Source: Cohnella phaseoli
GTDB lineage: Bacteria > Bacillota > Bacilli > Paenibacillales > Paenibacillaceae
DNA length: 64,000 nt
NCBI RefSeq assembly: GCF_003386235.1
Contig: NZ_QRDZ01000001.1
Location: forward strand, 62,001 to 126,000
Reading direction: 5' to 3'
Position numbers and translations under genes: made by a program. The notes under the pieces were generated by a model that made no database searches, was not told the DNA's origin, and saw only the letters and a list, made by a program, of their open reading frames with translations. Numbering within the stretch: the first letter of the stretch is position 1; each line of letters opens with the position of its first letter. This document shows, piece after piece, positions 26,301-35,770 of this stretch.

Positions 26301-26310
26301 TCGCCATTAT

Positions 26311-26348
26311 AATCAAGGCAGAGATAGTCGACTATCTCTGCCTTGATT
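26311..26348. terminator. Perfect palindromic bidirectional terminator
   Basis: The 38-bp sequence is fully self-complementary (AATCAAGGCAGAGATAG then its complement around TCGA) and is followed by TCTCT-rich sequence. It separates the glycosidase from the sensor kinase gene. Confidence 0.8.
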
Positions 26349-26383
26349 TCTCTATTGCCGGGCTAACTTGGAGGTATTCGCTT

Positions 26384-28126
26384 ATGAACGCAATCTGGAA
26401 TCCGCAACGGCTGTCCATCTATCCGAAGATCGTCTTTACCTTTCTGATCGTTGTCATTCCGGTATTCGCGGTCAGCCTAATCATCAATCAGTCTGCGGCG
26501 GGCAACATGCGCGAGGAAATTCGGGGCGCGATGCAATCGAACGTTCATTTCTACTTGAGCTCGTTTCAAGCCGAAATGAACCGCATCGAAGCGCTGCAGA
26601 GAGAGTATTTGTTCGACGACGATTTCCAGAAGATAAGCAATATGGCCCATTTTATGCCCGTGCTCGATCGGACGAACGCTTTTCTGCGAATCGAGAAAAA
26701 GCTCGAGCTGCTGAAAAACTCCAATCTTTACGTTAACGAAGCGAGCGTTGACGTTCCCTTGATCGGAAAAATTATTCATTCCACCCGGTATGATGAAACG
26801 CCGATGCCCCTTGAGAAGGTGGACGCTTTGTCGCGTAAAACCAGATCCCCGCTTATCCGCTGGGACGATCGTCTCTACTTAAGCAGCGCATACCCTGAAA
26901 GCGATGACGACGAGGTTGCGCCGGTGTTTCTCATTGCCGTCGAGCTTTCGGAACGGCAGATCAACGATTCGCTAGACCAGATAGCCGGCATGGAAGGCAG
27001 CGGAGCCGCGCTTCTGGCCGATGACGGCTCTTGGATCGTGGATGGCGGGGCAAAATCCGGATTGGACGAGGCGCTGGCCGCGGAACTGCCCTCTTTCGCT
27101 TACGATTCCTCAGGACGCGGACAAGCGAAAATAAAGCTGGAAGGCACCTCCTACTTAATCACCTACGAGCGGTCTCAGGCGCTCGGAGCTATATTGCTGC
27201 TCTATTATCCCGAACGGCAAATTCTCAATCCGCTAAATGTCTATAAAGTTCTAATGTGGGTTCTGTCCGCATTTTCATTGGCGGTTATTGTCGGCTTCTC
27301 CTATTGGCTGTATCGAATTATCCATCGTCCGCTGCGGCAGTTGGTTCGCGCGTTCCGGAGAGTCGAGCACGGCGATTTGGGCGTTAACGTGCATTATCGC
27401 AAGTTCGACGAATTCCGCTACTTGTATAATCAGTTCAATACAATGGTCAACCGCCTCAGGGTGCTGATTCACGAGGTGTACGAACAGCAAATTCGCAATC
27501 AGCGAGCGGAATTAAAACAGCTGCAATCCCAGATCAATCCTCATTTTCTGTACAATAGCTTTTACGCCTTGTATCGCATGGCCAAAGCGGAGGATCTGGG
27601 CAATGTCGTAAAGATGACGCAGCATCTCAGCAAGTATTACCATTTTCTGACGAGAACGGGGATGGACGAGGTTTCCCTGGAGAAGGAGATCGACCACGCC
27701 AAATCCTATGTTGAAATTCAAATGATCCGCTTCCAGGGCCAGATCGAGGTGATCTGGCAAGCTGTTCCGGAGGATTGCAAGACGATTGCCGTCCCGCGAA
27801 TGATTCTGCAGCCCCTTATCGAGAACGCGTTCCAATACGGTTTGGAGGAGCGGAAGGACAACGGCCGGCTCCATATCGTCTTCGAGCGGGAGAAAGACTG
27901 CTTAATTATCGACATCGAAGACAACGGCAACAATCTGACCGATCGAAAGCTATCGGAATTGAAAAGCTTGATGCTGACCGAGGATTTCACCGAGACGACA
28001 GGCATCATCAACGTGCACAAGCGCCTTCGGCTCAGATTCGGAGAATCGGGAGGATTGTGCCTCGCTCGGGGAGATAGCGGCGGCTTGCGGGTCACTCTAC
28101 ATATTCCTTACCGGAAAGAAGGATAA
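26384..28126 (+). CDS. Sensor histidine kinase, YesM family
   Basis: A 580-residue membrane kinase. TM1 spans about residues 17-36 and TM2 about 290-310, enclosing an extracellular sensor of about 250 residues. A HAMP linker follows (about 313-365), then the His_kinase domain with phospho-acceptor H387 in QINPHFLYNSFYALYRMAK, and a C-terminal HATPase with N-box LIENAFQYGLEE and G-box DIEDNGNN. RBS TTGGAGG. Its response regulator starts six bases after the stop, so they form one operon. YesM-type kinases sense extracellular oligosaccharides or binding-protein complexes. It likely controls the downstream ABC/GH operon and the upstream secreted glycosidase. Confidence 0.92.
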   Translation: MNAIWNPQRLSIYPKIVFTFLIVVIPVFAVSLIINQSAAGNMREEIRGAMQSNVHFYLSSFQAEMNRIEALQREYLFDDDFQKISNMAHFMPVLDRTNAFLRIEKKLELLKNSNLYVNEASVDVPLIGKIIHSTRYDETPMPLEKVDALSRKTRSPLIRWDDRLYLSSAYPESDDDEVAPVFLIAVELSERQINDSLDQIAGMEGSGAALLADDGSWIVDGGAKSGLDEALAAELPSFAYDSSGRGQAKIKLEGTSYLITYERSQALGAILLLYYPERQILNPLNVYKVLMWVLSAFSLAVIVGFSYWLYRIIHRPLRQLVRAFRRVEHGDLGVNVHYRKFDEFRYLYNQFNTMVNRLRVLIHEVYEQQIRNQRAELKQLQSQINPHFLYNSFYALYRMAKAEDLGNVVKMTQHLSKYYHFLTRTGMDEVSLEKEIDHAKSYVEIQMIRFQGQIEVIWQAVPEDCKTIAVPRMILQPLIENAFQYGLEERKDNGRLHIVFEREKDCLIIDIEDNGNNLTDRKLSELKSLMLTEDFTETTGIINVHKRLRLRFGESGGLCLARGDSGGLRVTLHIPYRKEG

Positions 28127-28132
28127 ATCTAC

Positions 28133-29821
28133 ATGTACCGATTGCTTCTGGTAGATAACGAACGTCATGTCGTAGACGGGTTGTACGAGCTTTTTACTCA
28201 GGAATGCCAGCTCGACTTGGAGGCATACCGAGCGTATAACGGCGAAGAGGCCTTGAACTGGCTGGAACGGACAAAAATCGATATCGTCGTGTCGGATATC
28301 CGTATGCCGGAGATGAGCGGCTTGGAGCTGCAGAAGGAAATCGCGGAGCGATGGCCGCGGTGCAGGGTCGTTTTTCTGACGGGCTACAGCGAATTCGACT
28401 ACATTCAGGACGCAATGAGAAACGGCGCATGCCAATATTTGCTTAAGACGGAGGGAGACGAAGCGCTGCTCGAAGCGGTGGAACGAATCATCGCCGACAT
28501 TGAAGCGGAGCTTCGGCAGGACATTCTGGTCGAGCAGGCGAAGCGTCGTCTGAAGCTGGCTCTGCCGACGCTGCAAAGACAGCATCTGCTGGACCTGCTT
28601 CAGGAGAGCGCCTCGTCCGCACAGGACTTGGAGCAGTTTAAAGCACTGGAAATTCCGCTGGACTGCAATATGGACGTTCTTATCGCGATCGGGCGAGTGG
28701 ACGATTGGAACGGATACCGGAGCAACTACGATCGTGCCCCGCTGTTATTCGCCATTCAGAATATCGTGGAAGAGTACTTCGCCGAGTCCGTCAATCTGGT
28801 GACGGTACCGTATGAAAGAACCCGGCTCATCTGGCTTATGCAGCCCAAGCCGCTGCCCGACGGAGCCCAACCCTCGGCAGGGGAGTGGAATCGCGCGATT
28901 CGGTTCGTGCACGGCATGATGGAGAGCGTTCAGCGAACGTGCAAAAGCCTGCTGAAATTGCCGCTATCGGTTACAGTGGCAGGCAAGGCGGCGGAGTGGC
29001 GCCGCGCAGGAGAGAAGTTCGACCGGCTTAAGCTGCTGTCAAGCCATGGTCTCGGCATGGGGCAGGAGCTTCTGCTGATTGAACCGGAACGCGAAGAGAC
29101 GCACCGCGGGGATGCAGACAACTGGACATACAGAAGCCGTTTGCAAATCCGTCGAATCGAATTGCTTGCGGAATATTTGGAGAATGGACAGCGGTATCAA
29201 TTTTTTCAAGAGTTTCCGCAAATCGTCGCAATCGTTTCCTCCCTGCCTGCCGCCGCAGAGTCGCTGACGCTGGAATTAAAATACGCATTCGGCCTGCTGT
29301 TCGTCCGCTTCCTGAACAAGTGGAGCCTGTGGGACGAGCTGGGGAAAACAGTGGACGTCGGACGACTGGCCTCGCTTGGAAACGCCGCGCCTTGGCCGGA
29401 TACGGCGGAGTACTACGCGGAAGTCGCGGAACGGATTTTCCAATACAAGTCCGCCGGAAGGCAGCAGCAGGAAAATGATGTAGTGCAGCAAATCCACCAT
29501 TACGTGCAGATGAATATTGCGGGAGATGTGTCGCTCACCAGAATCGGCGAAGTCGTAGGCCATAGCTCCGCCTATGTTTCCCGCTTATACAAGAACATCA
29601 CTCAGACGAACCTTTCGGATTATATCCATGAGATCCGAATTGGCAAGGCGAAGGAAATGCTGGGCCAATCCCGCTTCAAAATCCAGGAGATCGCCAAGCT
29701 GCTCGGGTTTGAGAACGATCGTTATTTTTACCGGTATTTCAAGAAGGCGACAGGTCTGACTCCGCAAGAGTTCAGAGAGTCGCAGGAGCGTCGGCACGGT
29801 TACGACCGACAAGAAAAGTGA
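28133..29821 (+). CDS. Response regulator, YesN family (REC-AraC HTH)
   Basis: A 562-residue response regulator. The receiver domain (1-120) has phospho-acceptor D55 in IVVSDIRMPEMSG and lysine in CQYLLKTEGDE. A roughly 300-residue middle region of the YesN type follows, and the AraC double HTH sits at about 455-555 (VSLTRIGEVVGHSSAYVSRLYKNITQTNLSDYIHEIRIGKAKEML and IQEIAKLLGFENDRYFYRYFKKATG). RBS AAGAAGGA. It pairs with the kinase upstream. Two near-identical 20-bp promoter sequences (22292, 29827) are candidate targets. Confidence 0.93.
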   Translation: MYRLLLVDNERHVVDGLYELFTQECQLDLEAYRAYNGEEALNWLERTKIDIVVSDIRMPEMSGLELQKEIAERWPRCRVVFLTGYSEFDYIQDAMRNGACQYLLKTEGDEALLEAVERIIADIEAELRQDILVEQAKRRLKLALPTLQRQHLLDLLQESASSAQDLEQFKALEIPLDCNMDVLIAIGRVDDWNGYRSNYDRAPLLFAIQNIVEEYFAESVNLVTVPYERTRLIWLMQPKPLPDGAQPSAGEWNRAIRFVHGMMESVQRTCKSLLKLPLSVTVAGKAAEWRRAGEKFDRLKLLSSHGLGMGQELLLIEPEREETHRGDADNWTYRSRLQIRRIELLAEYLENGQRYQFFQEFPQIVAIVSSLPAAAESLTLELKYAFGLLFVRFLNKWSLWDELGKTVDVGRLASLGNAAPWPDTAEYYAEVAERIFQYKSAGRQQQENDVVQQIHHYVQMNIAGDVSLTRIGEVVGHSSAYVSRLYKNITQTNLSDYIHEIRIGKAKEMLGQSRFKIQEIAKLLGFENDRYFYRYFKKATGLTPQEFRESQERRHGYDRQEK

Positions 29822-29826
29822 GTAAG

Positions 29827-29846
29827 AAGTAGAATCTTTAGAGTCG
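29827..29846 (+). promoter_or_regulatory. 20-bp candidate activator site, copy 2
   Basis: AAGTAGAATCTTTAGAGTCG matches copy 1 (22292-22311) at 19 of 20 positions. It is followed 21 bases later by TATGCT (29868-29873), in the same geometry as TACGAT at copy 1. It lies directly upstream of the solute-binding-protein operon. Confidence 0.68.
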
Positions 29847-29926
29847 TTTCGCCGGCTCTTTTTCTTTTATGCTGAATACAGGAAGAGCAACGCGAACTTC
29901 CAGATCAATCTTTTGGGGGACATGAC

Positions 29927-31666
29927 ATGAAGACAAGCAAAATCGCATTGACAGCAAGCGCTGTAATCATGACGTTATCGCTCGTCATGACGGCCTGCAG
30001 CTCGAACAACCCGGCTTCGACAGGGACGCCCTCGGCCTCGAGTACGCCCTCCGCTTCCTCGACAGCGGCTGAGCCGGGGGCGACATCGGAGGCAAGCGAG
30101 TCGCCGAATCCGCTTGGCAAGTACGATACGCCGATCGAAATTACGTCCGTTCGCAATTATAACCAGGGGACGAAATTTATCGAAGGGGACAACGAAAACG
30201 TCAACACGTGGACGAGAGCTTACGAGGAAGAGCTCGGCATCAAGCTGAAATACGACTGGATTACGACGGGCACCTCCGACCAGTACTATCAGAAGCTTAA
30301 CCTCTCGATCGCATCCGGCGACTTGCCGGATACGTTCGCGGTCGACGCGAAAACGCTGAAGCAGCTCGTTGAGGCGGATCAGCTCGAGGACTTGACGGAA
30401 GCGTACGAGAAGTACGCCTCGCCGCTGTTGAAGGAAGCGATCGCGGAATACGGCGATGTCGGCCTGGGCGCTTCTACGGTTAACGGCAAGCTAATGGCGC
30501 TCCCCGTGACGGGCAGCGGCGACTATTCCGGAAGCGAAGTGCTTTGGGTTCGCCAGGACTGGCTGGATAAGCTCGGCCTTCCCGAGCCGAAGACGTGGGA
30601 CGACGTCCTGAACATCGCCCAAGCGTTCACGGAGCAAGACCCGGACGGGAACAGCAAGAAGGATACGTACGGTATTCCGATCAGCAAGGACATTAACGGA
30701 TATCCCGATCTGCAAGGCTTCTTCAATGCCTATCAGGGGAATCCGTCCAACGTGGCCTGGAAACAGTACATGTGGATCAAGGACCCTTCCGGGGATGGAT
30801 TGGCGTACGGAAGCATTCAGCCGGAAGTGAAGACGGCGCTGGCCAAGCTGCAAGAGCTGTACAAAGCGGGCATTGTCGATCCGGAATTCGGCGTCAAGGA
30901 TACCGCCAAAGCGTTGGAGGGCATTACCGGAGGCAAGGCGGGGATGTATTTCGGCTACGGATGGGCGATGAACTGGCCGCTCGGCGAAGCCGTGCAGAAG
31001 GATCCGACGGCGAATTGGGTCGCTTATCCGATTCCGACGGCGGACGGTCAGCCGTTGAAGCTGTCTTATTACTTCCCGTTGAACCAGTGGTACGTTGTGA
31101 AGAAGGGCTCGGCGAATCCGGAAGCGATTATCAAGATGGCCAATCTCTATCTGGAGAAGCTTGCTCCGCAAACCGTCACGGTCGAGAGCAACCTGAAGTA
31201 CGGCAAGTCGGAGGACGGCATTGAAATCATCAACATGGCGCTGATCAATTCCGCTTTCGTTACGGCTAACATGAACTCCGCGGCAACGATTCGCGCGGCC
31301 GTTGAGGCGAAGGATTCCTCCAAGCTGAAGTCGGATCAAGCCGCAACCTACGACGAAATCATGAAATATATCGAGACCACGGACCCGAAGTATTGGGTTC
31401 AATATTCCTTCATGAAAACGATGGAAGTCGTGGACGGCTATATTGCCGGCAATCATTATAAAGCGTCGCTCTACGGCGGGCCTCCGACCAAGACGATGGT
31501 GCAGAAGCAGGCGATTCTCGACAAGCTGGAGCTGGAGACGTTCACCAAGATTATTATGGGCGCCGCCTCGATCGACGAATTCGACAAATTCGTGGCACAG
31601 TGGAAGCAACTGGGCGGAGATCAAATTACGGCGGAAGTCAACGAGTGGTATGCGGCCTCTCAGTGA
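29927..31666 (+). CDS. Sugar ABC transporter substrate-binding lipoprotein (LplA/YtcQ type)
   Basis: A 579-residue lipoprotein. The signal peptide ends in the lipobox MTACSS (cysteine about residue 24), followed by a Ser/Thr/Pro-rich tether (residues 25-60), then a family 1-type binding domain with INGKLMALPVTGS-like and WVRQDWLDKLGLPEPKTWDDVLNIAQAFTEQDPDGNSKKDTYG motifs typical of large Paenibacillus oligosaccharide-binding proteins. RBS GGGGGACATG. It heads the operon to 39801: two permeases follow after 21 bases. No ATPase gene is present, as usual: a shared MsmX-type ATPase is encoded elsewhere. Confidence 0.93.
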   Translation: MKTSKIALTASAVIMTLSLVMTACSSNNPASTGTPSASSTPSASSTAAEPGATSEASESPNPLGKYDTPIEITSVRNYNQGTKFIEGDNENVNTWTRAYEEELGIKLKYDWITTGTSDQYYQKLNLSIASGDLPDTFAVDAKTLKQLVEADQLEDLTEAYEKYASPLLKEAIAEYGDVGLGASTVNGKLMALPVTGSGDYSGSEVLWVRQDWLDKLGLPEPKTWDDVLNIAQAFTEQDPDGNSKKDTYGIPISKDINGYPDLQGFFNAYQGNPSNVAWKQYMWIKDPSGDGLAYGSIQPEVKTALAKLQELYKAGIVDPEFGVKDTAKALEGITGGKAGMYFGYGWAMNWPLGEAVQKDPTANWVAYPIPTADGQPLKLSYYFPLNQWYVVKKGSANPEAIIKMANLYLEKLAPQTVTVESNLKYGKSEDGIEIINMALINSAFVTANMNSAATIRAAVEAKDSSKLKSDQAATYDEIMKYIETTDPKYWVQYSFMKTMEVVDGYIAGNHYKASLYGGPPTKTMVQKQAILDKLELETFTKIIMGAASIDEFDKFVAQWKQLGGDQITAEVNEWYAASQ

Positions 31667-31687
31667 CGCACGGGAGGAGGTTGGAGG

Positions 31688-32587
31688 ATGATCTCGGGAA
31701 AGCTGCGACGGGAAGTGCCGCTGTATCTCATGCTCGTTCCGGGATTGGCGATTATTCTGATTTACTGCTACGTGCCGATGGCGGGCATCGGCATCGCTTT
31801 CCAGCATTTTATTCCGGCTAAAGGCTTCTTTAGCTCCGAGTGGGCGGGCATGGACAACTTCGAGTATATCGTGAAGCTGCCGGATACGTTCCGCGTGCTG
31901 TGGAATACGGTAATTATCGCGGTCATGAAAATGATTCTCGGACTTATCGTTCCGCTAGTCGTGGCGCTGCTGCTCAACGAAGTGACCAGAAGCGGCTTCA
32001 AGCGAAGCGTTCAGACGATGATCTATTTGCCCCATTTTTTGTCCTGGGTCATATTGGGCGGCATTCTCGTCGATATTTTGTCGCCGTCCGAGGGTATCGT
32101 GAACGGGATCGTTACAGCGTTCGGAGGAAAGCCGGTTTTTTTCCTCGCCGATAATTCCTGGTTCCGGTTCATTATTGTCGTAACCGATATTTGGAAGGAG
32201 TTCGGATTCGGAACGATCGTGTTTTTCGCCGCCTTGACGGGCATTAACCCGACCTTGTACGAAGCGGCCGCAATCGACGGAGCGTCCAGATGGAAGATGA
32301 CGTGGAACGTGACGATTCCGGGCATCGTGCCGATCATTATTTTGCTCGCGACTTTAAGTCTGGGCAACGTGTTAAACGCGGGGTTCGATCAGATTTTTAA
32401 TCTGTACAGCCCGATCGTCTATGAAACCGGAGATATTCTGGATACGATGATCTATCGGATCGGTCTTGTCGACGCGCAGTACAGCTTGGCTACGGCCATA
32501 GGCCTGTTCAAGTCGGTCGTTTCTTTCGTCCTGATCTCGGTGTCCTATTGGCTCGCTTATCGATTCGCCAATTACCGGATCTTCTAA
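31688..32587 (+). CDS. ABC transporter permease, LplB/YteP type
   Basis: A 299-residue inner permease with six membrane segments and the MalF-like EAA loop LYEAAAIDGASRWKMTWNVTIPGI (residues about 193-216), which docks the ATPase. The LplB family start is visible as EVPLYLMLVPGLAIILIYCYVPMAGIGIAF. RBS GGAGGAGGTTGGAGG. It forms the importer with the 32611 permease and the binding protein upstream. Confidence 0.93.
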   Translation: MISGKLRREVPLYLMLVPGLAIILIYCYVPMAGIGIAFQHFIPAKGFFSSEWAGMDNFEYIVKLPDTFRVLWNTVIIAVMKMILGLIVPLVVALLLNEVTRSGFKRSVQTMIYLPHFLSWVILGGILVDILSPSEGIVNGIVTAFGGKPVFFLADNSWFRFIIVVTDIWKEFGFGTIVFFAALTGINPTLYEAAAIDGASRWKMTWNVTIPGIVPIIILLATLSLGNVLNAGFDQIFNLYSPIVYETGDILDTMIYRIGLVDAQYSLATAIGLFKSVVSFVLISVSYWLAYRFANYRIF

Positions 32588-32610
32588 CGCAACGAGAGGA
32601 GAGCAAGAGG

Positions 32611-33495
32611 ATGAAAGGTCAACGCACGCCGAGCCGCCAGGCGTTTATCGTTTCGAATTACTTCTTTTTGTCGGCGTTGTCGCTGCTGTGCATTTTGCCG
32701 CTCGTGCATGTATTAGCCGTTTCCTTAAGCTCGAGCGCCGCCGCGACGGCCGGGCAGGTCAACTTATGGCCGGTCGATTTCACTTTGAAGTCCTACCGAT
32801 TCGTGGCGAGCAATCCGGCTTTTCTGGAGGCATTCTTCGTTACGCTTCAACGGGTGGGGCTGGGGATAGCGGTCAATATGCTGCTTGTGCTTCTAACCGC
32901 TTACCCGTTGTCCAAGGAGACGAAATCTTTCCGGGCACGAACCTGGATGGTGTGGCTTTTCGTATTCACGATGCTGTTTAACGGCGGACTTATTCCGACT
33001 TACATGACGATCAAATATACGCATTTGCTGGATAGCATCTGGGCATTGGTCATTCCGGGGGCCGTCCCCGTGTTTAGCGTTATTTTGCTCATCAATTTTT
33101 TTCGCGGACTGCCCAAGGAGCTCGAGGAAGCTTCGTTCATCGACGGAGCGGGCCACTGGAAGGCCCTATGGTCCATCTATGCCCCTCTGTCGCTGCCGGC
33201 CCTTGCGACTATCGCGCTGCTCACGATCGTCGGTCATTGGAATTCCTGGTTCGACGGTTTGATCTATATGAACAGCCGACACAATTACCCCCTGTCAAGC
33301 TATCTGCAGACGATCATCATTCAGCGGGACCTGAGCAACGTGACTTTGCAGGAGATGAAGGAGTTAAGCGACGTATCCGATCGAACGATGAAGGCCGCGC
33401 AAATTTTCCTGGGCGCTTTGCCGATTTTGGTGTTGTATCCGTTCCTGCAAAAGTATTTCGTGAAGGGTATCGTGCTGGGCAGCGTCAAAGAATGA
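32611..33495 (+). CDS. ABC transporter permease, YtcP/YesQ type
   Basis: About 294 residues and six membrane segments. It has the MalG-like EAA loop LEEASFIDGAGHWKALWSIYAPLSLPAL (about residues 172-199) and the family C-terminus LQKYFVKGIVLGSVKE. ATG 32611 has AGAGGAGAGCAAGAGG upstream; a longer GTG/TTG form would overlap the previous gene by 40 bases. It is the second permease of the 29927 importer. Confidence 0.93.
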   Translation: MKGQRTPSRQAFIVSNYFFLSALSLLCILPLVHVLAVSLSSSAAATAGQVNLWPVDFTLKSYRFVASNPAFLEAFFVTLQRVGLGIAVNMLLVLLTAYPLSKETKSFRARTWMVWLFVFTMLFNGGLIPTYMTIKYTHLLDSIWALVIPGAVPVFSVILLINFFRGLPKELEEASFIDGAGHWKALWSIYAPLSLPALATIALLTIVGHWNSWFDGLIYMNSRHNYPLSSYLQTIIIQRDLSNVTLQEMKELSDVSDRTMKAAQIFLGALPILVLYPFLQKYFVKGIVLGSVKE

Positions 33496-33547
33496 ACCGT
33501 GCCGTTGGGTGGCGCGGGGAATCGATTGTAAGGGGAAGATGACGGGG

Positions 33548-34978
33548 ATGAATCCGATCGACTGGGAATGGTTTGACGGTCCTACGGCCTACCGCGTCTA
33601 TCAACGGGATGAAACGGGATGCGCGGATATAGCGTTGAAGCTGAAGGCGAAGACCGGCCGCGGCGAGTCCGGGACGATTACGTGCGCGCTTCTCCCCGAA
33701 CCGTCGCGGCCCGGTGATACCGAGCGAACGATGCAATTGCACCGTGACGGGGAAATTCATCAAGGGACATTCGAGAAGGTGCCCGCAGGCAATTACAAGC
33801 TGGTTGTCATTGCGGAAGGAGCAGCGGGCTTCAGTACGACAATTTCTCATGTCGCCGTAGGGGATCTGTACCTGCTGGCCGGACAATCGAATATGGAAGG
33901 CGTCGGCAAGCTGATCGACCCCGAGAGACCGTCTCGGGCGGTAAGATGCTTCTATTTGGACGATCGTTGGGGCGTGGCCAAAGATCCGCTGTGCTGGTTT
34001 AACGAAGCGGTGGATGCGGTCCATTGGCGAGCTCCGAGGGAGCGCCGGGCGGATGAGGCAAAAATGGATAGGTATTTTCGCCGCTTCGGCGCGGGACTCG
34101 GCATTCGCTTCGGCAAGGAAATGTACAAGTACAACGGCGTTCCCGTAGGCTTGATCATGTGTGCGCACGGCGGCACGAGCATGAAGCAGTGGGAGCCTCC
34201 GGCCGGCGCTAAGCGGGAGTTGCCGAGCGAGTCGTCCATGACTTCGGACTCCTTCTACGGCTCGATGATGCGAAGGCTTGCGGCGACCGGAGGCAGGGTG
34301 AAAGCCGTATTGTGGTACCAAGGCGAATCCGACGCCGCCGACCGAGCTCAAGCAGCGGCTTTCAAGAAGCGTTTTCTTCGCTTCGTCGCGGCGCTGCGAG
34401 CCGATATCGGGCAGCCTTCGTTACCGATCTTGTACGCGCAATTGAACACCTGGCTCGGAGACGCGGCAGCTTTTCCGCATTGGAACGACATCCAGCTCGA
34501 TCAAGCTCTCGTAGAAGCCGAAATTCCCGGCTCCGCGCTCGTATCGACGAACGATCTGTCGTTGGCCGACGCGATTCACCTGGATACGTCGTCGCTGAAG
34601 CGGCTGGGCAGACGATTTGCCGTATTGGCGAGAGGCTTTTGCTTCGGGGATGAGACCTGTGCCCGAGGGCCGAGACCGATCGACTGCCGCTTCGCCGATG
34701 CCGACAGGACGAAGCTTTACGTCGCGTTCGAGCAGGTAAACGGAAGACTGATGCCAGGCAAGCAGATTCAAGGCTTTCAGGTCGCAAATGGCGACGAAAA
34801 CGTACCGATTGCGGAGTGCCGGCGGGATAAGCGAGACGGAAGCGTCGTCGTATTGACCTTTGCCCGTCCCGTGCCCCGGAGGAGCGTGCTCGGCTACGGA
34901 TTGGGGCTGAATCCCGTGTGCAATTTGCGGGACAGCGCCGATCTGGCGGCGCCGGTATTCCGTTATCCGCTCGATTGA
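33548..34978 (+). CDS. SASA-family carbohydrate esterase (sialate O-acetylesterase-like)
   Basis: About 476 residues without signal peptide, so cytoplasmic. The SGNH-hydrolase SASA motifs are GQSNMEG (catalytic Ser) around residue 115 and WYQGESDA around residue 258, with a late D-x-x-H (ADAIHLDTSS) near 340 as Asp/His. Such enzymes remove O-acetyl groups from sugars; acetylated rhamnogalacturonan oligosaccharides are the likely target in this operon. Start 33548 or 33539 are both possible; AAGGGGA precedes both. Neighbours: the permease upstream (52 bases) and ThuA downstream (29 bases). Confidence 0.85.
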   Translation: MNPIDWEWFDGPTAYRVYQRDETGCADIALKLKAKTGRGESGTITCALLPEPSRPGDTERTMQLHRDGEIHQGTFEKVPAGNYKLVVIAEGAAGFSTTISHVAVGDLYLLAGQSNMEGVGKLIDPERPSRAVRCFYLDDRWGVAKDPLCWFNEAVDAVHWRAPRERRADEAKMDRYFRRFGAGLGIRFGKEMYKYNGVPVGLIMCAHGGTSMKQWEPPAGAKRELPSESSMTSDSFYGSMMRRLAATGGRVKAVLWYQGESDAADRAQAAAFKKRFLRFVAALRADIGQPSLPILYAQLNTWLGDAAAFPHWNDIQLDQALVEAEIPGSALVSTNDLSLADAIHLDTSSLKRLGRRFAVLARGFCFGDETCARGPRPIDCRFADADRTKLYVAFEQVNGRLMPGKQIQGFQVANGDENVPIAECRRDKRDGSVVVLTFARPVPRRSVLGYGLGLNPVCNLRDSADLAAPVFRYPLD

Positions 34979-35007
34979 CCGAAACCGTCAAGGAAGGTGT
35001 ATAACCG

Positions 35008-35754
35008 ATGATTAAAGTAACGGTATGGAATGAATATTCGCATGAGAAAATCAACCCTCGAGTCCGCGAAATCTATCCGGAAGGCATCCACAAGGCGATC
35101 GCCGCCGGTATCGCGGGCAATGGGATACAAGCTGAGACGGCGACTCAGGACCAGGATGAGCACGGTTTAAGCGAAAGCGTACTCGCGGAAACGGACGTGC
35201 TTATCTGGTGGGGACACCTGCTGCACGAGCAAGTGGACGACGCAATCGTCGAACGCGTGCATCAAAGGGTGTTGGACGGAATGGGGCTGATCGTGCTTCA
35301 CTCCGGGCACTTCTCCAAAATATTCCGCAAGCTGATGGGGACCGGCTGCGCCCTGTCATGGCGCATTGCCGACGAGAAGGAACGGCTGTGGGTGATCGAC
35401 CCGTCGCACCCGATCGCGGAGGGACTGGGGGCCTCGATCGAGCTGGAACGGGAGGAGATGTACGGCGAGCATTTCGATATTCCCGCGCCGGACGAATTGA
35501 TCTTCGTCAGCTGGTTCGAAGGCGGCGAGGTGTTCCGCAGCGGCTGTACCTACCGCAGAGGGCTCGGTAAAATCTTTTATTTCAGGCCGGGACACGAGAC
35601 GTACCCGACCTATCATAACGCCGAAATTTTGAAGGTGATCGCGAATGCGGTCAGATGGGCGGCTCCGTCGGCGGGAACGAAGCCGATTTACCAAGAGATT
35701 CCGGTTTCTCTGGAGCCGATTAGAAGCCGACCTGTATCGGGCGGCCAAGATTAA
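35008..35754 (+). CDS. ThuA-domain protein
   Basis: A 248-residue ThuA-like protein (class I glutamine-amidotransferase-like fold). Features are [10 protein letters not shown] at the start, [14 protein letters not shown] (about 60-75), [22 protein letters not shown] (about 93-115) and [23 protein letters not shown] (about 187-210). ThuA family members occur in trehalose and other disaccharide clusters, and their enzyme activity is mostly undefined; some may act with Gfo/Idh or keto-sugar chemistry. RBS AAGGAAGGTG. It lies inside the rhamnoside operon. Confidence 0.87.
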   Translation: MIKVTVWNEYSHEKINPRVREIYPEGIHKAIAAGIAGNGIQAETATQDQDEHGLSESVLAETDVLIWWGHLLHEQVDDAIVERVHQRVLDGMGLIVLHSGHFSKIFRKLMGTGCALSWRIADEKERLWVIDPSHPIAEGLGASIELEREEMYGEHFDIPAPDELIFVSWFEGGEVFRSGCTYRRGLGKIFYFRPGHETYPTYHNAEILKVIANAVRWAAPSAGTKPIYQEIPVSLEPIRSRPVSGGQD

Positions 35755-35770
35755 GGAGATGCCGGGAAAT

